Origin: Halomonas sp. A11-A
Lineage (GTDB): Bacteria > Pseudomonadota > Gammaproteobacteria > Pseudomonadales > Halomonadaceae
NCBI RefSeq assembly: GCF_003182195.1
Contig: NZ_QGTM01000007.1
Span: 62,001-126,000, forward strand
Length of the DNA: 64,000 nt
Direction of reading: 5' to 3'
The first letter of the stretch is position 1, and each line of letters opens with the position of its first letter. The notes beneath the pieces were generated by a model. The model was given only the letters and a program-made list of their open reading frames with translations, was not told where the DNA came from and made no database searches. Positions 18,013 through 27,912 of the stretch are shown here, in pieces. The position numbers were made by a program, and so were the translations under genes.

Positions 18013-19458
18013 ATGCTGAGTCAAGGATTCGTGTCTGCCGCGGCGATCGCGGCAAGTGTGCTCTTCATCCTCTCCCTGGGGGGGCTGAGCAACCAGGAGA
18101 AGGCCAAGCGCGCGGTCTGGTACGGCATCGTCGGGATGGCGGTGGCGGTGCTCTTTACCGCACTGGGCCCCGGCATCGGGGCCCACTGGCTGATGCTGCC
18201 CCTGATCGCCATCGGCGCGGCGATCGGCTGGGTGGTGGCCAAGCGGGTCGCCATGACCGAGATGCCCCAGCTGGTGGCGGCGCTGCACAGCTTCGTCGGC
18301 CTGGCCGCGGTCTTCGTGGCCTGGAACGCCGACCTGGAGCGGCGTCGGGTGCTGGCCGCCCAGGCACTCGATGCCACGCACCAGGAGTTCTCCGCCTTCG
18401 CCGCCCTGGTGGCCACCAAGGCCCCGGACGAGCTGACCTTCCTCCAGTTGGAGGTGATCTTCGCCATCTTCATCGGGGCGGTGACCTTCACCGGCTCGGT
18501 GATCGCCTTCGGCAAGCTGGCCGGCAAGGTCGACGGCAAGGCGCGCCAGCTGCCCGGTGGGCACCTGCTCAATGCCGGGGCGGCGACCGTCTGCCTGGTG
18601 CTGGCCATCGCCTACCTCAACGGTACCGGCTTCTGGACCCTGCTGGCGCTGGCGGCGTTCGCGTTCTTCATCGGCTGGCACCTCATCATGGGCATCGGCG
18701 GCGCCGACATGCCGGTGGTGGTGTCGATGCTCAACAGCTACTCGGGCTGGGCGGCGGCGGCCATCGGCTTTACCCTCTCCAACGATCTGCTGATCGTCAC
18801 CGGGGCCCTGGTCGGCTCCTCGGGTGCCATCCTCTCCTACATCATGTGCAAGGCGATGAACCGCAACTTCGTCAGCGTGATCCTGGGGGGGTTCGGGGGT
18901 GGCCAGGTGGGCGCCGCCGCCGAGATCGAGGGCGAGCAGGTGGCCATCGACGCCGCCGGCGTGGCGGCGACCCTCAACAACGCCGACAGCGTGATCATCG
19001 TGCCGGGCTACGGCATGGCGGTGGCCCAGGCCCAGAACGCGGTGAGCGAGCTTACGCGCAAGCTGCGTGCGGCGGGCAAGGAGGTGCGCTTCGCCATCCA
19101 CCCGGTGGCCGGGCGGCTGCCGGGGCACATGAACGTGCTGCTGGCCGAGGCGCGGGTGCCCTACGACATCGTGATGGAGATGGACGAGATCAACGACGAC
19201 TTCCCCAAGACTGACGTGGCGATCGTTATCGGCTCCAACGACATCGTCAACCCGGCGGCTCAGGAGGACCCCAACAGCCCCATCGCCGGCATGCCGGTGC
19301 TGGAGGTGTGGAAGGCCAAGGTGGTGTTCGTCTGCAAGCGTGGCCAGGGCACCGGCTACTCGGGCATCGAGAACCCGCTCTTCTACAAGGAGAACACTCG
19401 GATGTTCTACGGCGATGCCCGGGAGAGCATCGATTCGTTGCTGTCGCTGATCGACTAG
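18013..19458 (+). CDS. pntB: NAD(P) transhydrogenase subunit beta
   Basis: A 481-residue beta subunit (E. coli 462). The N-terminal half has several membrane helices that complete the proton channel. The C-terminal domain III binds NADP(H), with [15 protein letters not shown], the fingerprint region, and [21 protein letters not shown] near the end. It lies in an operon with pntA and ends at a strong T-run terminator. Together they supply NADPH, for example to anabolic steps such as PHA synthesis encoded elsewhere in the window; that link is inference. Confidence 0.96.
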   Translation: MLSQGFVSAAAIAASVLFILSLGGLSNQEKAKRAVWYGIVGMAVAVLFTALGPGIGAHWLMLPLIAIGAAIGWVVAKRVAMTEMPQLVAALHSFVGLAAVFVAWNADLERRRVLAAQALDATHQEFSAFAALVATKAPDELTFLQLEVIFAIFIGAVTFTGSVIAFGKLAGKVDGKARQLPGGHLLNAGAATVCLVLAIAYLNGTGFWTLLALAAFAFFIGWHLIMGIGGADMPVVVSMLNSYSGWAAAAIGFTLSNDLLIVTGALVGSSGAILSYIMCKAMNRNFVSVILGGFGGGQVGAAAEIEGEQVAIDAAGVAATLNNADSVIIVPGYGMAVAQAQNAVSELTRKLRAAGKEVRFAIHPVAGRLPGHMNVLLAEARVPYDIVMEMDEINDDFPKTDVAIVIGSNDIVNPAAQEDPNSPIAGMPVLEVWKAKVVFVCKRGQGTGYSGIENPLFYKENTRMFYGDARESIDSLLSLID

Positions 19459-19498
19459 GGACGATGCGTGGCCACGCCGGCCGCAAGGATCGCCTGCA

Positions 19499-19533
19499 GG
19501 GCCCGAATCGGCTGCCGATTCGGGCCCCTTTTT
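19499..19533 (+). terminator. Rho-independent terminator after pntB
   Basis: A perfect 12-bp stem (GGGCCCGAATCG / CGATTCGGGCCC), 5-base loop, then CTTTTT. A TACAAT immediately after (19537-19542) could be the -10 of the gpsA promoter, but no good -35 is visible. Confidence 0.92.
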
Positions 19534-19591
19534 CGCTACAATCCCCGTTTCATCCACCAACCCGATTTCAATCCAACAGGCGGGGCCGACC

Positions 19592-20659
19592 ATGGCAGAG
19601 GAACAGATGAACGTGGCGGTGCTGGGGGGCGGCAGCTTCGGCACCGCACTCGCCAGCATCGCCGCCGACAACGGCGCCAGGGTGCGCCAGTGGCTGCGTG
19701 ACCCCGAGCTGGCCGAGCAGATCAACCGCGAGCATCGCAATGGCCGCTACCTGCCGGACTATGCCATCAACCCCGCGGTAGTCGCCTCCACCGACATGGC
19801 CGAGGTGCTCGACGGGGCCGGCCTGGTGCTGGTGGCGATCCCCTCCAAGGCGTTCCGCGAGGTGGTGCGCCAGGCGCGCCCCCACCTGCATGCCGAGCAG
19901 ATCCTGGTCAGCACCACCAAGGGCATCCAGGAGGAGGGCTTCAAGCTGATGAGCCAGATCCTCGAGGAGGAGACCGGCTTTCCGCATATCGGGGTGATCT
20001 CGGGGCCTAACCTGGCCTCGGAGATCGCCCAGAAGCAGCTCACAGCCACGGTGATCGCCAGCGACGACCCGGAGACCCGCACCCGGGTGCAGACGGCACT
20101 CGGCTGCGACTACTTCCGGGTCTATGCCAGCAACGATCGCCATGGCGCCGAACTGGGCGGGGCGCTGAAGAACATCTACGCCATCTCCGCCGGCATGGCC
20201 GCCGCACTCGGCATGGGCGAGAATACCCGCAGCATGCTGATGACCCGGGCGCTGGCCGAGATGAGCCGCTTCGCCGTCTATCGGGGCGCCAACCCCATGA
20301 CCTTCCTGGGGCTGGCCGGGGTCGGCGATCTGATCGTCACCTGCTCCTCGGCCCTGTCACGCAACTACCGCGTCGGCTACGCGCTCGGCGAGGGCAAGAC
20401 CCTGGACGAGGCGGTGGAGGCCCTGGGCCAGGTGGCCGAGGGGGTCAACACCGTGCGGCTGGTGCGTGACAAGGCGCGCCAGGACAGGGTCTACATGCCG
20501 CTCGCCGAGGGGCTCTATCAGGTGCTCTTCAAGGGAGTGCCGGCCAAGGAGATGGCGCGCATGCTGATGCTCGGCGAGCAGAGCAGTGACGTGGAGTTCA
20601 TTCTCTCCCGGGAGGACGTGCAGCAGGCCCACCGGGAGACCGGAGGCCGGCATGGCTGA
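19592..20659 (+). CDS. gpsA: Glycerol-3-phosphate dehydrogenase [NAD(P)+]
   Basis: A 355-residue cytosolic enzyme reducing dihydroxyacetone phosphate to sn-glycerol 3-phosphate for phospholipid synthesis. The nucleotide-binding motif [11 protein letters not shown] starts near residue 10. [11 protein letters not shown] and the active-site lysine K193 in GALKNIYAI are present, as is the C-terminal [12 protein letters not shown]. Length is slightly above E. coli GpsA (339). The ATG at 19592 is used; an internal ATG five codons later also has an AGAGGA before it. It overlaps sixA by 8 bp. Confidence 0.96.
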   Translation: MAEEQMNVAVLGGGSFGTALASIAADNGARVRQWLRDPELAEQINREHRNGRYLPDYAINPAVVASTDMAEVLDGAGLVLVAIPSKAFREVVRQARPHLHAEQILVSTTKGIQEEGFKLMSQILEEETGFPHIGVISGPNLASEIAQKQLTATVIASDDPETRTRVQTALGCDYFRVYASNDRHGAELGGALKNIYAISAGMAAALGMGENTRSMLMTRALAEMSRFAVYRGANPMTFLGLAGVGDLIVTCSSALSRNYRVGYALGEGKTLDEAVEALGQVAEGVNTVRLVRDKARQDRVYMPLAEGLYQVLFKGVPAKEMARMLMLGEQSSDVEFILSREDVQQAHRETGGRHG

Positions 20660-21128
20660 ACGCCTGCTGATCCTGCGCCACGGCGAGGCGGGGCCCGGCT
20701 ACCCCGACGCCGAGCGTGCGCTGACCGACTGGGGGCGAGGCGAAGTCGAGCGACTGGCTGCCTGGCTGGCGGGACGCTCCGACCTCGCCGGGCTGCACCT
20801 GCTGGCGAGCCCCTACGTCCGCGCCTGGCAGACCGCCGCCATCATCGGCGAGGCGCTGGGCGCAGCGGTGGAGACGCTGCCGATCATCACTCCCGACGAC
20901 GACCCCGCGGCGGTGGCCGACTGGCTACTTGAGCAGCCCGAGGGGCGGCCGCGGCTGCTGGTGAGCCATATGCCGCTGGTGGGCGCGCTCACCGGGCTGC
21001 TGGTGGAGGGTCGCGCCGACCGCGGGCTCGCCTTTCCCACCGCGGCCGTCGCCGAGCTCGAGGCCGGCGTGTGGGCCGCGGGCTGCGCCCGCCTGGTGGG
21101 CTTCACCACGCCCTCTGACCTGAGCTAG
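20652..21128 (+). CDS. sixA: Phosphohistidine phosphatase SixA
   Basis: A 158-residue histidine-phosphatase-superfamily protein matching SixA in length. The RHG motif is at residues 9-11 (LILRHGEAG), with H10 the predicted phospho-acceptor. A second catalytic histidine lies in [10 protein letters not shown]. SixA removes phosphate from phosphohistidine, in E. coli on ArcB and on the nitrogen-related PTS. The start at 20652 lies within the end of gpsA, preceded by GGAGG. Its TAG stop shares the tetranucleotide CTAG with the stop of the convergent AEC gene. Confidence 0.9.
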   Translation: MAERLLILRHGEAGPGYPDAERALTDWGRGEVERLAAWLAGRSDLAGLHLLASPYVRAWQTAAIIGEALGAAVETLPIITPDDDPAAVADWLLEQPEGRPRLLVSHMPLVGALTGLLVEGRADRGLAFPTAAVAELEAGVWAAGCARLVGFTTPSDLS

Positions 21129-22072
21129 ATCACCCCCGCCACCTTGAGCGCGAAGGCCCCGACGGTGATCGTCAGGCTGGCCATCAGGGTGGTCAGGGCG
21201 ATGATGTTGGCGCTCAGCACGGCATTGCCCCCCATCGCCTTGGCCATCACAAAGGCCGCGGCCGCGGTGGGGCTGGCGAAGAAGAGGAACATCACCCCCA
21301 GCTCGCGCCCCTCGAAGCCGGCAAGCCAAGCCGCGCCGGTGGCCAGTACCGGCACCGTCACCATCTTGAGCAGGCTGGCGCTGGTGGCCAGGCGGCCCGA
21401 CTCGCGGATGGCGCCCAGCGACAGGGTGGCGCCGATGCAGATCAGCGCCAGCGGCAGGGTCAGGGAGGCGAAGTACTCCCCGGAGGTCATCAGCCAGCCC
21501 GGCAGGTGCAGCTCCAGGGCGGCCACCGGGATGGCCACCACCACGGCCAGGATCAGCGGGTTGTGCGCGATGTGCGACAGGATGCTGCGCCAGTCCGCGC
21601 TCTGGCCCTCCTGGTAGGTGGCCAGGGCCACCACCGAGAAGGCGTTGTAGGTGAGGATCACCACCCCGAGCAGCAGGCCACCGGCGGAGAGGCCGTAGTC
21701 GCCGTACATGCCGCCGGCCAGCGCCAGCCCCACGATGCCGCAGTTGCCGCGGAAGGCGCCCTGGATGTAGACCCCGCGCTCCGCATAGGGCACCCGCAGC
21801 CGGGCCCAGCCCCAGCAGAACAGGAAGCTGCCCAGGGTGGCCAGGGCGAAGAACCCCAGCAGTGCCGGGTTGAGGGTCGCGTCCAGGTCGGCCTTGATGA
21901 TGCTCAGGAAGATCAGGGCGGGCATGGTGCCGCGGAACACCAGTTGGGAGGCGGTGGAGACGAAGGCGGCATCGATCCAGCCGGCGCGCTTGAGGCCCAG
22001 GCCGATGAAGACCATGGCGAACACCGGTAGGGTGACCTCGAGGGTCTGGAGGAAGAGGGCGGAGAGCTCCAT
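21125..22072 (-). CDS. AEC (auxin efflux carrier) family transporter
   Basis: A 315-residue inner-membrane transporter of the AEC family (Mem_trans domain), with about ten hydrophobic segments in two halves. GAFRGNCGIVGLALAGGMYGD and FFASPTAAAAFVMAKAMGGN are the conserved half-repeat motifs. Relatives such as MdcF transport malonate or other organic acids; the substrate here is unknown. Only 12 bp separate its start from the stop of a 30-codon membrane-peptide frame on the same strand. Confidence 0.88.
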   Translation of the reverse strand: MELSALFLQTLEVTLPVFAMVFIGLGLKRAGWIDAAFVSTASQLVFRGTMPALIFLSIIKADLDATLNPALLGFFALATLGSFLFCWGWARLRVPYAERGVYIQGAFRGNCGIVGLALAGGMYGDYGLSAGGLLLGVVILTYNAFSVVALATYQEGQSADWRSILSHIAHNPLILAVVVAIPVAALELHLPGWLMTSGEYFASLTLPLALICIGATLSLGAIRESGRLATSASLLKMVTVPVLATGAAWLAGFEGRELGVMFLFFASPTAAAAFVMAKAMGGNAVLSANIIALTTLMASLTITVGAFALKVAGVI

Positions 22073-22084
22073 GCTGGTGGCGCC

Positions 22085-22177
22085 CTAGCGGGCCAGCCAG
22101 AGGCCGACGACGATGGCGGCGAGCACAGTGGCGAAGAACAGGCGGTTGCGCAGGCGGGTATCACGGGGTCGGGTCAC
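22085..22177 (-). CDS. Small single-span membrane protein (30 residues)
   Basis: A short frame not large enough for routine prediction: GTG start, 30 codons, TAG stop. The peptide begins MTRPRDTRLRNRLFFATVLA and continues with a hydrophobic run ending GLWLAR. That gives a basic N-terminus and one membrane helix, oriented N-in by the positive-inside rule. GGGAG lies 6 bases before the GTG, and all but a few codons end in G or C. It precedes the AEC gene by 12 bp. It may modulate the transporter or serve as a leader for translation. No family recognised. Confidence 0.5.
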   Translation of the reverse strand: MTRPRDTRLRNRLFFATVLAAIVVGLWLAR

Positions 22178-22214
22178 GGGGGGCTCCCTGGCGGATTGGC
22201 GCCAAATGAGTTAG

Positions 22215-22227
22215 AACAAGTGTTTGA
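22215..22227 (+). promoter_or_regulatory. Candidate TetR-type operator before hydrolase operon
   Basis: AACAAGTGTTTGA, one base different from the site at 13152-13164 upstream of the thioesterase pair. It lies in the divergent gap between the AEC unit and the alpha/beta hydrolases, about 75 bp before the hydrolase ATG. Confidence 0.4.
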
Positions 22228-22299
22228 TCAAGGCGCTTCGCCTATCCGCCCGATGGTAAACCCGTTAGTCTGCTATCGCCACGTTGGGACATCCTCGTT

Positions 22300-23106
22300 A
22301 TGCCGCTTCCTGCCCACGACACCCTGCTCTTCGCCCACGCCAACGGCTTTCCCGGCTCGAGCTATCGCAGCTTCCTCGGCCCTCTGGCCGAGCGCTTCGA
22401 TGTGCACCCCCTCGACCGCCTCGGCCACCATCCCGACTTCCCGGTGGGCCACAACTGGCTGGCGCTGCGCGATGAGCTGCTCGAGCAACTGGCCCATCAC
22501 GAGCAGCCGGTGATTGGCGTGGGCCACTCCATGGGCGGGGTGCTGATGGCCATGGCGGCCGAGGCCGCTCCCGAGCGCTTCCGCTGCGTGGTGATGCTCG
22601 ACCCGCCGCTGATGCTGGGGCTGGATGCCTGGGCGATGAAGATCGCCAAGCGCCTGGGCTTCGTGGAGCGGGTGACCCCGGCGCGCTATAGCCGCGGGCG
22701 ACGCACCCTGTGGCCCGACCGCGAAACCATGCGCCATGTGCTGCGTCGTCGCGAACTGTTTCGTCGCTTCACCCCGGAGGCCCTCGACGACTACGTGGAG
22801 GGCGGTACCCGCCTGCTCGACGATGGCCGGGCGGTGCTGGTCTATGACCCTCAGGTGGAGGTGGAGGTCTTCCGCCACCTGCCGGACCATCTCGGCGACC
22901 TGCCGAGGCGCCTGCGGGTGCCCTTCGCCCTGCTCGCCGGCGAGGACTCCAACCTGCTGACGCCGCGCCGCCGGCGCCGCCTCGCGCGCCATGGGGTGCC
23001 GGTGACCCTGGTGCCGGGGGCTCACATGTTCCCCATGGAGCACCCCGAGGAGGCCCGCCGGACCCTGCTCGAGACCCTGGATGCGCTGCTGGAGGCACGG
23101 CCATGA
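22300..23106 (+). CDS. Alpha/beta hydrolase
   Basis: A 268-residue alpha/beta-hydrolase-fold enzyme. The oxyanion-hole region is FAHANGFPGSSY near the N-terminus, and the nucleophile elbow is GHSMGG with Ser77. GAHMFPMEHPEE near the C-terminus supplies the catalytic histidine, and the acid is probably in LAGEDSNLL. It likely hydrolyses an ester or thioester; the substrate cannot be inferred. It is translationally coupled by ATGA to a second hydrolase gene and lies in an operon that also holds a patatin. Confidence 0.85.
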   Translation: MPLPAHDTLLFAHANGFPGSSYRSFLGPLAERFDVHPLDRLGHHPDFPVGHNWLALRDELLEQLAHHEQPVIGVGHSMGGVLMAMAAEAAPERFRCVVMLDPPLMLGLDAWAMKIAKRLGFVERVTPARYSRGRRTLWPDRETMRHVLRRRELFRRFTPEALDDYVEGGTRLLDDGRAVLVYDPQVEVEVFRHLPDHLGDLPRRLRVPFALLAGEDSNLLTPRRRRRLARHGVPVTLVPGAHMFPMEHPEEARRTLLETLDALLEARP

Positions 23107-23957
23107 CCGCTCCCTGTGAGCTGCGGCTGGCCGAGGGCCGCTTGGCGGCCCTGGCCTGGGGCGAGGAACACGCGCCGACCTGGCTGGCCCTGCACGGCTG
23201 GCTCGACAACGCGGCCAGCTTCTCGCGGCTGGCACCTGAGCTGGTGGCGCGCCTCGGCATCCGGGTGGTGGCGCTGGACTTCACCGGTCACGGCCACTCG
23301 ACCCACTCGCCGGGCGACTACGCCCTGTGGGACTACTGCCACGATGTGCTCGACGCCGCCGACGAACTGGGCCTTTCGCGATTCAGCTTGCTGGCCCACT
23401 CCATGGGGGCCGGCGTGGCCTGCCTGACCGCGGCGGCCCTGCCGGAGCGCCTCGCGCGCCTGGTGCTGATCGATGGCCTGGGGGCGGTGACCACCGAGGC
23501 CGAGCGTGCCCCCGACCAGCTGCGTCGAGGCCTGCTGGCCCACCGGCGCGCACCCTCGCCCGCGCCGCACTATCCTGATGGAAAGGCCGCGTTGGCGGCG
23601 CGGGTCGCGGGAGGCGCCACGCCCATCGATGCCGAGACCGCCGCTCCCCTGGTGGAAAGAAATTTGATGGCGCTCCCGGGAGGGCGGGTCGGGCTGCGCA
23701 CCGACAGCCGCCTGGTCCGGCCGTCGCCGGTGCGCCTCTGCCCGGAACAGGTGATGGCCTGCCTGGGCGCCATCCGCTGCCCGACGCTGCTGGTCGAAGG
23801 GGAGGCGGGGATCCTCGGCGAGAGCGAGCGCGCCCGGGCGGCGCGCTCGGCCCTGCCGGGGCTTGTGCGCCGGGTGCTGCCCGGCGGCCACCATCTCCAT
23901 CTGGAGCCCGCCGCCGTGGGGGTGGTGGCCGAGTCAATCGCGGCGTGGCTCGCATGA
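23103..23957 (+). CDS. Alpha/beta hydrolase (second of pair)
   Basis: A 284-residue alpha/beta hydrolase. LALHGWLDNAASFSRLAPEL is the HG oxyanion region and AHSMGA contains the nucleophile Ser100. GGHHLHLEP gives the catalytic histidine. It resembles the human serine-hydrolase-like SERHL and PA-type esterases, with a short cap domain. The start overlaps the upstream stop (ATGA). The role is unknown; the three neighbouring lipid-hydrolase-type genes suggest lipid or acyl-CoA turnover. Confidence 0.85.
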   Translation: MTAPCELRLAEGRLAALAWGEEHAPTWLALHGWLDNAASFSRLAPELVARLGIRVVALDFTGHGHSTHSPGDYALWDYCHDVLDAADELGLSRFSLLAHSMGAGVACLTAAALPERLARLVLIDGLGAVTTEAERAPDQLRRGLLAHRRAPSPAPHYPDGKAALAARVAGGATPIDAETAAPLVERNLMALPGGRVGLRTDSRLVRPSPVRLCPEQVMACLGAIRCPTLLVEGEAGILGESERARAARSALPGLVRRVLPGGHHLHLEPAAVGVVAESIAAWLA

Positions 23958-23988
23958 CGGCCATGCCCCCTGCAGAGGAGCACCAGAG

Positions 23989-25083
23989 ATGAATAATTCG
24001 CAGCGCAAGGGTAAGCGGGTAGCCCTGGTACTGGGCAGCGGTGGGGCCCGGGGCTATGCCCATATCGGCGTGATCGAGGAGCTCGAGGCCCGGGGTTACC
24101 GGGTGGTGGCCATCTCCGGCTGCTCCATGGGAGCGCTGGTGGGGGGCATCTATGCGGCCGGGCAGCTCAAGGGCTACCGCGACTGGGTGTGCCGGCTCTC
24201 CTACTTCGACGTGCTCAAGCTGGTGGACGTCACCTGGAGCCCCATGGGAGCCATGCGCGCCAGCAAGGTGATGGAGAAGCTGGAGTCCCTGGTCGGCGAC
24301 GTGCGGATCGAGGAGCTGCCGATTCCCGTCACCACCGTGGCCACCGACCTGACGCGCCAGCGCGAGGTGTGGTTCCAGAGCGGGCCGCTGCTGGAGGCGA
24401 TCCGCGCCTCCATTGCTGTGCCCGGGGTGATCACGCCGGTGCACCGCGGCGACCGGGTGCTGGTGGATGGTGGCCTGCTCAATCCGCTGCCGATCATCCC
24501 TATCGTCTCGGCCCACGCCGACTTCGTGATGGCGGTCAACGTCACCGCCCACAGCCCGCGCCCGGTGACCCTCGAAGAGCTGCTGCCGCCGGACCAGGCG
24601 GCCAGGGAGAGGGCCCGCGAAGAGGCCCGGGATGCCGGCGGCATCGACTTCGGCGGCTGGGTCGACGAGGTGCGCAGCGCCGCCGGCCGCTGGCTCGATG
24701 GCCTGGGGGCGGGCGGCGGCAGTGCCGATGGAGAGGAGAGCGACCAGAGCGTGGCGGGGCTGCGCCGCCGCCAGTGGGGCCGGCTGGACATGGTGCTGGC
24801 CTCCTTCGATATCACCCAGGCGGCGCTGGCCAAGTACAAGGTGGCCGGCTATCCACCGGACGTGCTGATCGAGGTGCCCAAGACGGTGTGCGGCGCCTAC
24901 GAGTTCCACCGCGCCGAGGCGCTGATCATGCTGGGGCGCCACCTGGCGGTGGAGGCGCTGGATCGCTACGAGGGGTACCGCCATCCGGGCTTCGGGGGAC
25001 GCGGCATCGTGGTGGACCCGGTCCAGCCCGGTCTCATCTCCCCGGAGTCCCTGGGCGCGCCCAAGCCGGACGGGCGCGAATGA
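23989..25083 (+). CDS. Patatin-like phospholipase (RssA-type)
   Basis: A 364-residue patatin-family acyl hydrolase. The oxyanion loop GSGGARG is at residues 16-22, the nucleophile is S46 in GCSMG, and D160 in DGG completes the Ser-Asp dyad. Relatives include E. coli RssA. A longer frame exists upstream, but the ATG at 23989 has AGAGGAG before it and begins at the family's normal N-terminus. A charged insert rich in Glu, Ala and Gly lies at about residues 195-260. No signal peptide is seen, so it is probably cytosolic. It ends one base from the stop of the convergent smr gene. Confidence 0.88.
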   Translation: MNNSQRKGKRVALVLGSGGARGYAHIGVIEELEARGYRVVAISGCSMGALVGGIYAAGQLKGYRDWVCRLSYFDVLKLVDVTWSPMGAMRASKVMEKLESLVGDVRIEELPIPVTTVATDLTRQREVWFQSGPLLEAIRASIAVPGVITPVHRGDRVLVDGGLLNPLPIIPIVSAHADFVMAVNVTAHSPRPVTLEELLPPDQAARERAREEARDAGGIDFGGWVDEVRSAAGRWLDGLGAGGGSADGEESDQSVAGLRRRQWGRLDMVLASFDITQAALAKYKVAGYPPDVLIEVPKTVCGAYEFHRAEALIMLGRHLAVEALDRYEGYRHPGFGGRGIVVDPVQPGLISPESLGAPKPDGRE

Positions 25084-25084
25084 G

Positions 25085-25657
25085 TCAGGCCTCGCCGCGG
25101 CGGCGCAGCAGCACGTAGACGGCGCCGGTGCCGCCATCGGCCTCGACGGCGGAGCAGAAGGCCAGCACGGCTGGCCATTCGCGCAGCCAGGCGTTCACGT
25201 GGCTCTTGATCACCGGGTAGTCGCTGGTGGTTCCCCAGGCCTTGCCGTGCACCACCAGCACGCAGCGGCGTCGCTCGGCGCTGGCCTCGCGCAGGAACGC
25301 CTCGAGCTCGGCACGGGCCTCCTCCAGGGTGTAGCCGTGCAGGTCGAGCCCCGCTTCCCAGGCCAGCTGGCCGCGCTTGAGCCGCTGGCGGGTGCGCCAG
25401 GGCAGGTCGGGCAGGGCGAACTCCAGATACTCCGAGGGGCGCACGGCCTCGACCCGTCCGTCGGAGGTGCGTCCGCTGCCGCCGGCCTCGCTCGCGGCCT
25501 GGGCGGCGGCGCGGCGCTCGGCCGCCGCGGGATCCTCGCGCCGCGCCCGGCCGGGGTCGGCACGGTTGGTGCGCAGGCGGCGTACCCCGGCCTCGTGTAG
25601 CGCCTGGCGGAAGGCGCTGATCTCGTCGTCGTCCGGGCGGTGGCGGTCTCGGCTCAT
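25085..25657 (-). CDS. Smr-domain protein (SmrA/YdaL-like)
   Basis: A 190-residue protein with a basic N-terminal region and a C-terminal Smr (MutS2-related) domain. The motifs [19 protein letters not shown] and [10 protein letters not shown] are present; the second is the usual HGKG with an Ala-Trp variation. Smr domains have nicking endonuclease activity on DNA and, in some relatives, cleave mRNA in stalled-ribosome rescue. The start is set at the ATG at 25657, giving the typical [12 protein letters not shown] opening. It is divergent from prmB. Confidence 0.85.
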   Translation of the reverse strand: MSRDRHRPDDDEISAFRQALHEAGVRRLRTNRADPGRARREDPAAAERRAAAQAASEAGGSGRTSDGRVEAVRPSEYLEFALPDLPWRTRQRLKRGQLAWEAGLDLHGYTLEEARAELEAFLREASAERRRCVLVVHGKAWGTTSDYPVIKSHVNAWLREWPAVLAFCSAVEADGGTGAVYVLLRRRGEA

Positions 25658-25783
25658 GGCGGTGGGGGGCCAGTCGGGAAAGTGAAGGGGACCCAGTATA
25701 ACCAGCGTGGCGTGGCTGTGAACCGCCCCGGCGGTTACAATCGGCCTCCTTGCCCGATTCGCCCGACAACGACAGGATGCCCC

Positions 25784-26731
25784 GTGGCCGCCCGCAACGA
25801 CTCCACCTCGACCCTGACGCTTCCCGACACCGAGCTGCGCGACGGCCTGATTACCCTGCGCGACTGCCTGCGCTGGGCGGCCAGCGAGTTCCACCTGGCC
25901 GGGCTCTTCTACGGCCACGGCACCGACTCCCCCTGGGACGAGGCGGTGGCGCTGACCCTGGGCGCCCTGCACCTGCCCTGGAGCGTCGACCCGGCGGTGC
26001 TCGACGCTCGCCTGCTGCCCATGGAGCGCGCGCGCATCGTGGCCCTGGTGCGCAGCCGCATCACCACGCGCCGCCCGCTGCCCTACCTGCTGGGCGAAGC
26101 CTTCTTCGCCGGTTACCCCTTCGACGTGGACGAGCGGGTGCTGATCCCTCGCTCGCCCATCGCCGAACTGATCGAGGAAGGCTTCGCCGCCTGGTTCCCC
26201 GACGAGCCGCCGGCCCGGGTGCTGGATCTCTGCACCGGCTCCGGCTGCATCGGTATCGCCGTCGCCCTGCACCTGCCCACCTGCGAGGTAGACCTCGGCG
26301 ACATCAGCGAGGAGGCCCTGGCGGTGGCCCGCCAGAACATCACTCGCCATGACGTGGGCGAGCGGGTGCGTGCGGTGCACTCCGATCTCTTCGCGGCGCT
26401 GCCGGGCCGCTACGACCTGATCATCTCCAACCCGCCCTACGTGGATGCGCGCGACCTGGCCACCATGCCCGCCGAGTTCCGCCACGAGCCGGCCCTGGCC
26501 CTGGGGGCCGGGGCCGACGGCCTGGAGATCGTGCGGCGCATCCTGCGCGAGGCCCGCGAGCACCTCACCGAGCGCGGCGTGCTGATCGTCGAGGTTGGCA
26601 ACTCCGACCACCACCTGGAGGCCGCCTTCCCCGAGGTGCCCTTCCTGTGGCTCGACTTCGAGCGCGGCGGCCAGGGGGTCTTCGCCCTGACCGCCGATGA
26701 ACTCGACGCCCATGCGGCGTCCTTCGCCTGA
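25784..26731 (+). CDS. prmB: Ribosomal protein uL3 glutamine methyltransferase PrmB
   Basis: A 315-residue S-adenosylmethionine-dependent N5-glutamine methyltransferase (E. coli PrmB 310). It methylates a glutamine of ribosomal protein L3. SAM motif I is [17 protein letters not shown], and the catalytic NPPY is at residues 216-219. The start is a GTG at 25784 with AGGA 7 bases upstream; the frame is open further 5' but without coding character. prmB directly before aroC is a conserved gammaproteobacterial order. Confidence 0.93.
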   Translation: MAARNDSTSTLTLPDTELRDGLITLRDCLRWAASEFHLAGLFYGHGTDSPWDEAVALTLGALHLPWSVDPAVLDARLLPMERARIVALVRSRITTRRPLPYLLGEAFFAGYPFDVDERVLIPRSPIAELIEEGFAAWFPDEPPARVLDLCTGSGCIGIAVALHLPTCEVDLGDISEEALAVARQNITRHDVGERVRAVHSDLFAALPGRYDLIISNPPYVDARDLATMPAEFRHEPALALGAGADGLEIVRRILREAREHLTERGVLIVEVGNSDHHLEAAFPEVPFLWLDFERGGQGVFALTADELDAHAASFA

Positions 26732-26759
26732 TTCCCGATCCCTTCGAGGAGGAGCGCCC

Positions 26760-27845
26760 ATGTCCGGCAACACCTTCGGCAAGCTGTTCACCGTCACCAC
26801 CTTCGGCGAGAGCCATGGACCCGCGCTCGGCGCCATCGTCGATGGCTGCCCGCCGGGGCTGCCGCTCACCGAGGAGGACCTGCAGCGCGACCTGGACCGC
26901 CGCCGCCCCGGCACCTCGCGCCACACCACCCAGCGTCGCGAGCCCGACCGGGTGAAGATCCTCTCCGGGGTCTTCGAGGGGGTCACCACCGGCACCGCGA
27001 TCGGCCTGCTGATCGAGAACACCGACCAGCGCTCCAAGGACTACGGCAACATCAAGGACCAGTTCCGGCCGGCCCACGCCGACTACAGCTACCATCACAA
27101 GTACGGCTTGCGCGACTACCGCGGCGGCGGGCGCTCCAGCGCCCGGGAGACTGCCATGCGGGTCGCCGCCGGGGCCATCGCCAAGAAGTACCTTGCCAGT
27201 CGAGGCATTGCCGTTCGCGGCTACATGAGCCAGCTCGGCCCCATCGCCATCGACTTCAAGCAGTGGGAGGCGGTGGACGCCAATCCCTTCTTCTGTCCCG
27301 ACCCCGACCGCGTGCCGGAGCTCGAGGCCTACATGGACCAGCTGCGCCGCGACCAGGATTCGGTGGGGGCCAGGATCACCCTGGTCGCCGAGGGGGTGCC
27401 GCCGGGCCTCGGCGAGCCGGTGTTCGATCGCCTCGACGCCGAACTCGCCCACGGCCTGATGAGCATCAACGCGGTAAAGGGGGTGGAGATCGGCGACGGC
27501 TTCGCCTCGGTGAGCCAGCGGGGCAGCGAGCACCGCGACGAGATGACCCCGGAGGGCTTTCTCTCCAACCACGCCGGCGGGGTGCTCGGCGGCATCTCCA
27601 GCGGCCAGGCCATCGTCGCCCACCTGGCGCTCAAGCCGACCTCCAGCATCACCACGCCCGGCCGCAGCATCGATGTCCACGGCAACCCCGTGGAGGTGGT
27701 CACCAAGGGGCGTCATGACCCCTGCGTCGGCATTCGCGCCACCCCCATCGCCGAGGCGATGATGGCGCTGACCCTGATGGACCACCTGCTGCGCCATCGC
27801 GCCCAGAACGCCGAGGTGCGGGTGGCGACCCCGGTGCTGCGTTGA
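26760..27845 (+). CDS. aroC: Chorismate synthase
   Basis: A 361-residue enzyme converting 5-enolpyruvylshikimate 3-phosphate to chorismate, the last step of the shikimate pathway, with reduced FMN. It matches E. coli AroC (361) throughout: [52 protein letters not shown] and the C-terminal RHDPC. The ATG at 26760 follows GAGGAGGAG. The chorismate feeds the tryptophan genes at 45-49 kb. It is 28 bp downstream of prmB. Confidence 0.98.
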   Translation: MSGNTFGKLFTVTTFGESHGPALGAIVDGCPPGLPLTEEDLQRDLDRRRPGTSRHTTQRREPDRVKILSGVFEGVTTGTAIGLLIENTDQRSKDYGNIKDQFRPAHADYSYHHKYGLRDYRGGGRSSARETAMRVAAGAIAKKYLASRGIAVRGYMSQLGPIAIDFKQWEAVDANPFFCPDPDRVPELEAYMDQLRRDQDSVGARITLVAEGVPPGLGEPVFDRLDAELAHGLMSINAVKGVEIGDGFASVSQRGSEHRDEMTPEGFLSNHAGGVLGGISSGQAIVAHLALKPTSSITTPGRSIDVHGNPVEVVTKGRHDPCVGIRATPIAEAMMALTLMDHLLRHRAQNAEVRVATPVLR

Positions 27846-27873
27846 GGGGGGCTCCGCCTGGCCGGGTGCGGAC

Positions 27874-27882
27874 TGCTACACT
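27874..27882 (+). promoter_or_regulatory. Extended -10 element before the DUF6489-like gene
   Basis: TGC-TACACT matches an extended -10 (TGnTAnnnT), 31 bp before the ATG at 27913. No good -35 is visible. Confidence 0.4.
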
Positions 27883-27912
27883 GCCAGGCATCACCACCGC
27901 AAGGGCAATGCC

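Noticed and set aside
14224..18014. Long minus-strand frames antisense to htpG and pntA
   Set aside because: Both opposite-strand genes are certain, and the antisense translations show no domain patterns.
25736..25741. TACAAT before prmB as a promoter
   Set aside because: Good -10 match, but no acceptable -35 or extended -10 accompanies it.
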